A stretch of 64,000 bases of DNA, taken from Gnetum montanum. Taxonomy: Eukaryota > Streptophyta > Gnetopsida > Gnetales > Gnetaceae. The stretch covers positions 140,659-204,658 of the forward strand of contig MNCI01020757.1 in assembly GCA_015680685.1 (NCBI GenBank). Direction: 5' to 3'. The position numbers and the translations under genes are program-made. The notes under the pieces are model-generated. The model searched no databases and was not told the origin of the DNA. It was given only the letters and a program-made list of their open reading frames with translations. This document shows positions 55,898 through 64,000 of this stretch, piece by piece; the first letter of the stretch is position 1, and each line of letters begins with the position of its first letter.

Positions 55898-56806
55898 TGA
55901 TGAGTGGTGAGGTACCCCTATGCCCAACCATACGAATCATAAAGCGTTTACACACGATCTAGTCAAATTCTATGGACTCTATAGTTTCCAATGCACTAGC
56001 TCTCTAGGAAGTAAACTTTTACATTCAAAACATTTATTGTCTTCCCAACTACATTTGTGAACCTCAAGGGTATGGTTTAAGTGTAATCAAGGCATGTGAT
56101 TTTTGTCATTTTATATTTTATGGTTTTGATATTCAAAATAAATAAGATGGAGAATAAAGTAATTTAATATCTACTTTTAATCTAATGAGCTAACTACTAT
56201 TCAACTCATCCTAACATAAGTATTTGGTCCACTTGTCATACACATTCTAAACATGTATAACGTTGCTAGGTTACCAAGCGTTAAGAGCTGCTAGGATTAC
56301 TGAATCTCATACGCATGCTCGAAACGGTCATACTTATGTGTTCATTTGCTATTTAGCTTATCTCACTTAATTACTAGAAAATATTGAATAAATAGCTAAA
56401 AATATTAAATGCATGAATGAAACATTTAAACTATCCAAAATGCTACAAGGTTTATTAAGAAGTTCATCTTTATTACCACATACACTATTGTGCTCAGGTA
56501 CAATAGTGCTTGAATAAAGATCCATACACTCAATGACACCTACTATGGGCACTTGGAAAAATATTCTAACTTTCAAATGAAAAAACTGCAAGAGCTTTGC
56601 TACACTATGACTGATTGATGCCATAAATGTGACTAGTGAATGTGTATTTATAAGCAAGAATAGACCCTACATCGATAGGGTTGTATCAATGCATGAATTG
56701 ATGTGTCGATGAGGTTATATCGATGCATGAAATGATGTCTCAACTAGGCTTTGTCGATAGGGCCTAGTTGACGAGGCCTCATTAACGCAACCAACTGTGA
56801 CTCATC
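55898..56806 (-). repeat. 5' LTR of element E
   Basis: 909 bp, beginning on the minus strand TGATGAGTCAC. ATCGAT-type cores start (plus) at 56781, 56767, 56753, 56739, 56719, 56705, 56685 and 56671: 14, 14, 14, 20, 14, 20, 14. The TATA box is at 56645-56654 on the minus strand. Confidence 0.93.
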
Positions 56807-57950
56807 ATATGTTCTATCTAAGTTCTATATATATGGTTGACATATTGATATGTCTTGTTTTTATAGTAATTTTTCACCCTTTTAATTTTAAGGTTCTTTT
56901 TTAAGTTTCCATTTTTTTAGCAAGAGCTCTCATAGACTTGTCTAACAATACCTTCATTTGCAAAGAGCATACCTAAAAGGGATATCATTTTATATATTTT
57001 TTAATCAACTCATCCATAAAAAAGGATCATCATTGGGAGCTTCAATGCTCATCCCATGAAGTGCTGGGAAGGTTGATGGTTGAGCAAAAACCCAACATCT
57101 TCAAGTCACTACAAACAACTATAAGAAATTCCTTAAATTAATTCATCCATAATGATTTTAAAAAAATATAGGCTTAAAGAAAATCTTTAATGCAAGCATA
57201 TCATTACTGGAAAGTAAGTTGTCTATCCATAGACAGTGCAAACTCTATTTGGAAATGGAAATGCTTAATTAAGTCCTTGTGAAACCACAAAGGGTCTATA
57301 GAATAATTTTTTTTTAATTACAAGGCTTTGATATGGTTATAATGGGTCTTAAATACCCCATCAAGAAAATGACCCAAAATTGACACCTACTATCACATCC
57401 CCATTCCCAAATGATGTTGCTACCTAATGAAGATGGTGTCTCTTCATAACAAGTATTATTACTATCTTAACAAGACCCAAAAGTGTAGTTGTAATTAAGA
57501 CTCAAAAGGGAATGTTGTAATAACGGACATGTCTCTTAAGGTAACCTTTGGGGGTTTGACCTAAGGCATTTATACCTAGAGTTAGAGGTTGTGCCATGTA
57601 TGGGGTGGTGGAGCTAGTATAGGGTAAGTCACAAGAGCTAGGTGAAGCGAAACAGGAACTGGACTAGCCATCCCTTCTAGCTAAGTTATAGGCCTAATCA
57701 TGGTGGCAATGTTGCATTGCCTCTAAGGGATAGATGTCAAAGAAAGAAAACCCCAAGGAACACTCTCTAACCATGATCTAGATACGCTATTCCATATCAA
57801 TAACACATTCTTTTCTTTCTCTTTCTACATTTTCTTATTATTTTCTTTATACATAATGTCGAATATCACATATATTTCACATTTGGTATATTTTCTTCAT
57901 ATGCATAATGTCTAATATATCGTATATTTGACGTTGGCCATGACATCCGG
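56807..57950. other. Unassigned AT-rich DNA, possible solo LTR
   Basis: No coding frame is convincing. The stretch about 57384-57970 has LTR-like features on the minus strand: it starts near TGTCATGGCC, has GTATAAATG near 57565-57575, and shows a 50-bp tandem repeat (57851 and 57901). Ends and target duplication could not be fixed, so no element is called. Confidence 0.45.
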
Positions 57951-57954
57951 GGAT

Positions 57955-58870
57955 AGGATCTCACATCTACAGCTAAAACAAATATGGCAAAGTTGGTAAA
58001 GTTGTTGCCTAAACACTATATTTAAGTCTAAGAGCATTAAAGAAAGGACAATTCATAAAGATATGTCCATCATCTTCTACTACTACATGCATACAAAATT
58101 CATAGATGCATTGTTCTCTTTGAACATTAATTGATCTCTTTATTTCAATTAATAGATAGTGAAATACTACACAAGCACATGTGATTGCTACCTTACCTTG
58201 TTTAGAGATAATAATAGCTAAATAAGTAGGTATTTTTGTTAAGAATTCTCCTTGAATCTGCTACAAATAAAATTGTTTTTTCTACATGGTTGTTCCCACA
58301 TATGCTTGAATGCCTTCTATCTAATCCTTTTTTTAAGATCATTAAAGCTCAAATTTAAATATTGATCTTCAATATTCCATTTTTAAAGTCATTTTTCCCA
58401 TCATTGAACCATCTTTTTTCTTAAATGACTTTATAAACTTATGTGAATAACTGAATGCTAAGAGTAGCAAGAATTTTTCAATAAAATTGTAAAATTTTTT
58501 AAAGAGCTACAATTTCTATAGGTAGCATATTTGCTTGTGCTAATAAAATATTATATGGATTTTGAGCATTTACCTAAATTTCCTACAAAAAAAGTTATTT
58601 TTTAACATATCCCAAACATTTCCATCATACTATAGGTAAATTAGACCCAAGTTTTACAACCGCATAATAGATCTAACCAAACAAGTTAACTATATTCAGT
58701 TAGGATACCTTCCTATTTGTAACTCTATAACATATACCTTACACAGTACCATATATTAGAATATCTTTCCTATTTAGGATACACTCAATTATCTCTCTAG
58801 CAACTCTATCATAAACCTTCTTGAAATCAATGAAAACAATGTGTAAATTATTCCTTTTATTTGAACATTT
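57955..58870 (-). mobile_element. LINE remnant, RT start joined to 3' end
   Basis: On the minus strand the RT motif HIVFIDFKKVYDRVARE (58791-58845) is the FID.EKAYDRV box of plant L1-type LINEs. Further down, CMHVVVEDDGHIFMNCPFF (58030-58095) is the zf-RVT zinc-binding domain near the ORF2 end. About 700 bp separate them, far less than in a full ORF2, so the catalytic YADD region is deleted. Stops are frequent. It has no obvious poly(A) end. Confidence 0.75.
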
Positions 58871-58883
58871 CTACATGACTTAT

Positions 58884-58920
58884 CATTAATGTAGAGATAC
58901 TATTCTCTCTTACATTAATG
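58884..58920. repeat. Short hairpin at the LINE / element G junction
   Basis: CATTAATGTAGAGA and TCTCTCTTACATTAATG face each other across a loop of about 6 bases. Element G coding sequence begins directly after it at 58921. Confidence 0.75.
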
Positions 58921-60140
58921 TCATGGCCATGGTTATTCTCAGAGGGAACAACTCCACCACATCATAGATGGGCTCAAAGTAGAAACCAAAAGAACTCTTA
59001 GGGTGTATGCCCAAGGGAGATTATTTGAAATGAGAGCTCATCAAATAAAAAGGCTAATAGAGTAGGTAGCAAAAGAAGAAGGTGAGCTACAAAAAAGGGA
59101 AAGTGCAGAAGAGTATAATAAGGATCCTTCCATTAGGAAAAGGGAGGTTCAATTTTATGATGAGGAGGAGTCATCACTTGATGAAGTGGTGAATAGGAAA
59201 ACCTTGCCCATCCAAAAATCTATTTATAATACTTCAGCAAAGGTTGATAAATTATGGAACTCTTTGGATGAAAAATCTCAAACCACTATGAAGATTGCTA
59301 AAAAATCCAAAGAGCAAAATAGTGATCATAACTATAAGAGGTGAAAAGAAGCTAAATGTGCCTACCAGAGAGGTATGGGTAAAGCTGTTGTAGTAGAAGA
59401 AATTGTGGAGACAAACTCTAAAGATGATGTTGGATGTGACATTTGTCAATATGAACATCCAAAGGGATGTTGCCCTATTGTGTCACACTTACAAGAGTTT
59501 GGGGTGTATGTGTTGAATTTGTGACTAGTAAGAAGGTAACCACCTAGACAATTGCCTTATCCTCAAGGTAATCCAAGGTAGTTCCACCAGCAACAATGGG
59601 CATATTATCCAAGTGGAGCTCCACCACAATCATATGAACAATATCAAAAGTGGCACCAACCACAATCATGGGGAATGTCACTACCAAGATAATAGTACCC
59701 TTATAGGTAATCAAAATCATACAGGTGCTATGTTTAGCAACCCATCTCTCCGCAAAGTTCTACTAGCCACGCACCATTCCAAAATCACTATTATCCTCCA
59801 TAATACCACCAAACTCATTCACCATCCAATCAAGGGAAGAACCCATATCCATACCACCCTTTGCATTCCTCTACACACATCCCTCTGCACTCAACCCAAT
59901 TACCTCCTACTCCATCCATGTAGGGCAAAATTCCTCAACAACCATAGCAAAAAAATGCTACAAGGGCTATACATTCATAACTAGTCTTCCAGCCGAGTGA
60001 TTTGGATAATCATTCTAGGAAAGGACCCTTCTTTTAACCCAACAGTCCTTCCAAACCATCACAACCTAATGCAGCTAGTCACCCTATATCTCCAACACCC
60101 TCATCCTCTACATCAAACACATTTGAGCACCCTTCAGACC
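58921..60140 (+). pseudogene. gag: gag C-terminal half and linker of element G
   Basis: The gag reading starts with HGYSQREQLHHIIDGLK and includes RTLRVYAQGRLFEMRAHQ, then a Glu/Lys-rich helix region. A short basic region YKR.KEAKCAYQRG (59330-59370) precedes the knuckle CDICQYEHPKGCCPIVSHLQE, read in frame at 59440-59500. TGA/TAG stops end the knuckle part near 59521; the Pro/Gln linker follows. Confidence 0.84.
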
Positions 60141-60680
60141 AAGTGTCGCCTCAAATTTACACTATGATGTTAACTCATGTTATTTCTGATTGGATTAAGG
60201 CTAGCAATCTTTCCACAGAAAGATCTGACCTAGGAAGTCCTCTCATTTACTTGCAGATTGCTAGACATGAGCCATGCAAGGCTCTTCTTGATTCTAGTTT
60301 TGGTATCAATCTCATCTTCCATGACATGTAAAAAGCATGGAACCTCCCACCTCTCAAGAAGAGCAACATCCATTTATAATTGCCCCCCTAATCAATCACT
60401 ATTCCTTTAGGATTAGTGAAGGACATTATGACCATAGTTTATGGGTGGTTCTATCATGCTAATTTTCTAGTGATCAAGGTTGAAAAATGCAAAGGTGACT
60501 TCCCCATCATTATGAGAAGGGCTTGGTTAAGCATAATAGATGCATGTATGGATATAAGAGACCTCTCCTTGGAAATCTCCAAGGAAAATGAATTTGGATG
60601 TTTAGAGAAGAAGCGTGTTCCATGCATTACGTACAGTGATAACGGGTGCAATTATGTGCAAAAGATCTAGTTTATTAAAA
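60141..60680 (+). pseudogene. pol: Protease of element G
   Basis: DWIKASNLSTERSDLGSPL leads to the active-site block ALLDSSFGINLI (60280-60312), with Asp kept and Ser in place of Gly. DFPIIMRRAWLSIID (60498-60542) has an Arg where the others have Gly in the MGR block. One TAA and one TAA/TAG-type change interrupt it near 60330 and 60378. Confidence 0.83.
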
Positions 60681-60899
60681 GTACATTCATTAAAGCATGC
60701 AATCAATGAGCACATTAAATAGATATTCAAAGGTGCCTATACAGAGAAACCACAAAATAGGAGAGCACATAGTGGCTGACAACTAACTTTAATAGCAACT
60801 CACTATGCATGGAACCTACTAAGAGTCTAACACGTGCTTATGTCGAAGGCATGGATAAATTTGAGCAAGTTTGTTGCAAACTCTCTTATGAATAAGATG

Positions 60900-62440
60900 A
60901 TGATACATGTTGGGAAGTGTTGGAAATCCCTGAAAATTTTAAGCATGAGCCCCTAGAGTTAAACTCCATCGATAGACATGGAATATGCATTTTTAAACAA
61001 TGGTAAGCCAGTTATAAATAATGCAAATCTTACTCCTCAACAAAAAGATAAGTTATTGCAGGTCATCAACAAGTGGCCAACAACCTTTGCTTGGTCATAT
61101 CTCAAACTAATAAGAATCGATCCAAGGATATGCTAGCATTGCATCTACACTAACTCGACCCTAAAGCCAAGAGGGTAGCCACAAATGTTATTGAACCCCA
61201 AATTGAAACAAATCATCAAGGAGGAAATAGAACAAATCCTCAAGCTAGGGTTCATCTATCCCATCGTAGATAGTGAATGGATTAGCCCATTCATAATTGT
61301 ACCCAAGAAAGATAGCAAGTGGCAGATCTGCATCTACTTTAGGCTATTGAATCTGGCAACATTTAAAGATCATTTCCCATTGCCATTTGTGGATCAAGTG
61401 TTGAACACCATATCCCAACATTGCTATTATAGCTTCTTAGATGGTTATAGTGGCTATAACCAAATTCAAATTGCATTAGAAGATCAGGCCAAGACAACAT
61501 TCATGAGTCCCTGGGGAACTTTTACATATTTTAAGATGCCATTTGGTCTATGTCATACCCCTACAACATTTCAACGCCTAGTCCTTAGTATTTTTTAGTA
61601 GCAAATTGGTAGTGGTGTAGAAGTCTTTATGGATGACTTCTCTACTTATGGGGCTACATTTGAGCAAGCCCTAGATCACCTTGAGCAAGTATTAAAAAGA
61701 TGTATTGAAAAAAACCTTAAGCTCAATTGGTAAAAAATTCATTTAATGGTCCAAGAAGGCATAGTATTTTGGCATAGAATTACTCAGGCAAGGATTGAGG
61801 TAGATCTAGAAAAGATAAGGGTCATCGAAGGAATCACATGTCAACCAGAGATAGTTAAAGATGTCAGATCATTCTTGGACACACTAGCTACTACCGACGT
61901 TTCACAAAGAATTTCTCTATGATTGCAAAACTATTGGTCGAGCTTATAAAGAATGATGCTCCATTTGTTTAGACCAAGGAGTATGAACATGCATTCCAAC
62001 TACTAAAGGAGAAACTTGTAGAAACTTCAATTCTACGAGTACCATACTAGACCAAATCATTTCATATAATGAGAAATGCATCTAATTATGCCTTGTAAGC
62101 CATGCTTACATAGCTAAATGACAAGAAATTTCCATATTGCATCCACTGCGAGAGCCAAAGCATTGTGGGTGCATAATTAAATTACACCACAACTGAGAAA
62201 GAATTAATGGTTGTGGTGTATGCTCTTAAAAATTTCAAGCACTATGTGCTTGGTTATAAAGTATTTGTGCACATGGACCACAGTGCCATCTACTTCCTAT
62301 TGAATAAGCCAATGGTGAGCCCCCGTATCATACGATGGCTCGTGATCTTGTAGGAATTCGAGCTCACAATGGTATATCAAAAAGGAACTAAGAATGTGGT
62401 CGCTGATCACCTCTCTCATTTAAGATGGGATAATAAAGAG
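60900..62440 (+). pseudogene. pol: Reverse transcriptase and RNase H of element G
   Basis: The best preserved RT of the window. Frame 61185-61598 runs from LLNPKLKQIIKEEIEQILK through FIIVPKKDSKW, FPLPFVDQVLNT, YYSFLDGYSGYNQIQIALEDQ to KMPFGLCHTPTTFQRLVLSIF. After a TAG pair the catalytic VFMDDFSTYG follows (61622-61651), both Asp present. RNase H acidic blocks are partly lost: IMRNASNYAL (Asp to Asn, 62070), EKELMVVVYAL (62195-62225) and HMDHSAI (62270-62290). Confidence 0.88.
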
Positions 62441-62599
62441 AAGGAGAGTCCACTCTCTAATCAATTTCCAAATGAACTCCTCTTTATATGTGTGATAAAT
62501 GATCAAGTGCCCATAGAAATAAAATGATATGATGACATCCTCACTTACCTTCTAACTTACAAGATGCCACAAGATCTAGACTTTAGGAAGAATCAATAG

Positions 62600-63860
62600 T
62601 TTCTTCACCAAGTAAAGTACTTCATGGAAATCAATGGACACCTTTACAAGGTGTGTGTCGATGGCCTAGTTTGTTGGTGTGTACCTAATGCAAGTCAACT
62701 ATGGATTCTTCAAGATGCTCACAAAGGCCCTTGTAGAGGCCACTGTGCAAGGAGATGCATGGTCATAAAAATCTTGATGGTAGGATACTATTGGCCTACA
62801 ATCTTTAGGGATGTCTACTAGTTTGTCCAATCTTGTGAATGCTATCAACAAGATGGTGAGATGACCATTCAAATGGAGGATCCTCAACAGTGGATTCAGC
62901 CACTAAAGCCCTTTAACATATGGAACATAGACTTCATGGGTTCCATCATGCCCATGTCCAATGGAAAGGCATACATCATTGTAGCAATCGACTACTACAC
63001 TAAATGTGCAGAAGCAGCAGCCATCACCTATTGTACATCATCCACTACTACTAGATTTGTACAAAAACATGTTGTAAATAGGTTTGGGATGCCACATGCA
63101 TTGATTTTTGAGAATGGAACTCACTTTATAGGTGCCACTTTTAGAAAGTTGATGTAATGCTTTGGGGTTGAACATAAGTTAACAACACCCTATCACCCAC
63201 AAGCCAATGATCAAGTAGAGGTAACTAACCAGGAGATCACAAAGACCCTAATAAGGACCATAAGCAAATATAGGAGAGATTAAAGAACAAAATTCAATGA
63301 TGCCCTATGGGCCTACCACTCAACATGGAAACTCCCTATTGGCTACTCTTCCTATGAGTTAGTGTATGAAAAATTTCCAATACTTCCAGTTCAATCTGAG
63401 CTCTATACACTCTCAATAACCTGTGACCCAAATCTTGATCTAAGTCTAGCCCAAAAAGAAAGATCGATCAACCTCAATGTGCTAGACAAGAATCGATTGG
63501 TGGCCCTATCTTTGAATGAAGTACACAAAGCATTCAATAAATAATGAAATGACCAAAAAATATGGAAACTAAAATTCCAACCAGGAGATAAGGTTCTTTA
63601 CTGGAATCCCACACATGTACCTTAGGAAACAAAATTTCAAATGTTGTGGAAGGGATCTTATATAATTACTGAAGCCTTTCCTTTTGGAGCCATTACCATA
63701 TACAAACCTAAAAGTCCAAATAAAAAGTAGTTCATTAACATCCAACAAGTGAAGCTTTTCCATGAGCCAAAGCAAGCTAGTACAACAAATACCTCAACAA
63801 ATGGACAACCACATTTAATTTTTCAAATATTTTCCTTCCAACTCAGTCATGGGGGAGATG
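62600..63860 (+). pseudogene. pol: Integrase of element G
   Basis: MEINGHLYKVCVDGLVCWCVP opens the domain in two readable pieces. The zinc domain has AHKGPCRGH and QSCECYQQ (62710-62855), the last Cys changed to Tyr. The core reads WNIDFMGS (62925), AIDYYTKC, then ALIFENGTHFIG (63098-63133) where the second catalytic Asp is Glu, and QVEVTNQEI with its Glu (63210-63240). The C-terminus matches F (NPTHVP, KVKLFHEPK). Stops near 63155, 63280 and 63540. Confidence 0.87.
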
Positions 63861-64000
63861 ACCATCCATGCTAATCATCCATATGGCTCCTCAGTTTTTC
63901 TAATTTTTTGTTTTCCATCTTTTTTATTTTTCAATTTATTTATTTTATAACTTTTTGATTTTCAAAATTTTTCCTATTTTTACACCATTTTTTATTTTAC
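63861..64000 (+). other. Start of 3' spacer, element G
   Basis: It begins after the GTCATGGGGGAGA run (63846-63858) with the same T-rich TTTTACAC tract seen after integrase in A and F. Cut by the window end. Confidence 0.7.

Larger units (their letters stand above)
51546..56806 (-). mobile_element. Ty3-type element E, 5' half
   Basis: On the minus strand the order is LTR (55898-56806), primer site, gag, linker, protease and RT up to the thumb. It is truncated at 51546, where it meets element D head to head. A 25-bp block of its RT end occurs twice (51546-51570 and 51602-51626), 56 bp apart, at the junction. The 3' half and 3' LTR are absent. Confidence 0.88.
58921..64000 (+). mobile_element. 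Ty3-type element G, 5'-truncated
   Basis: The element enters in the middle of gag and runs through linker, protease, RT, RNase H and integrase to the T-rich spacer at the window end. It has no 5' LTR or leader here. Overall it is as decayed as A, which it resembles most closely in pol (shared CITCQPEI and TYGATFEQALDHLEQVLK stretches). Confidence 0.9.

Overview
This window looks like intergenic DNA from a large-genome seed plant. It is dominated by old, nested LTR retrotransposons of one Ty3 (gypsy) superfamily, all broken by stops and frameshifts. The evidence is plant-type Ty3 gag/pol, a primer site matching plant tRNA-Asp, a plant hAT transposase, a plant LRR receptor-kinase pseudogene, LINE fragments and a tRNA-derived SINE-like insert. 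The decay of the elements would fit a conifer or another slow-turnover genome, but nothing here proves the taxon. I see no intact protein-coding gene, rRNA, tRNA or CRISPR array.

Layout. Seven related Ty3 elements are labelled A to G. (1) 1-17067: minus-strand element B is split by the 13-kb plus-strand element A (1315-14352), which landed in B's gag and has a 5-bp target duplication. (2) 17068-25936: island without Ty3 sequence. It holds a nearly complete hAT transposase pseudogene (19813-22054) and an LRR receptor-kinase pseudogene (22567-25245) interrupted by a LINE 3' fragment. (3) 25942-35964: plus-strand element F, with both LTRs and target duplication AACAC. (4) 35970-38973: AT-rich DNA, then a large inverted repeat of a small non-autonomous LTR element with a tRNA-iMet-type primer site and a 131-bp SINE-like insert. 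(5) 38974-51546: plus-strand element D, inserted in that small element's LTR, and itself split inside its 5' LTR by minus-strand element C (39002-45774, target duplication CTATG). D is truncated. (6) 51546-56806: minus-strand element E, truncated in reverse transcriptase. (7) 56807-58920: unassigned DNA and a minus-strand LINE remnant. (8) 58921-64000: plus-strand element G, 5'-truncated and running off the window.

How the parts fit. All seven Ty3 elements share a gag with a CX2CX3HX4C zinc knuckle, a Pro/Gln-rich linker, protease, and (where kept) RT, RNase H and integrase. Those with a visible leader have a tRNA-Asp primer site. A, D and probably C also carry remains of a second sense reading frame downstream of integrase. 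This organisation resembles the Athila/Tat branch of plant Ty3 elements.

The most striking signal is in the LTR U3 regions. Six-base palindromic or near-palindromic cores (GATATC-type in C, D and F; ATCGAT-type in A, B and E) recur with a fixed spacing of 14-14-14-20-14 bp. This rhythm is shared by elements whose core sequences differ.
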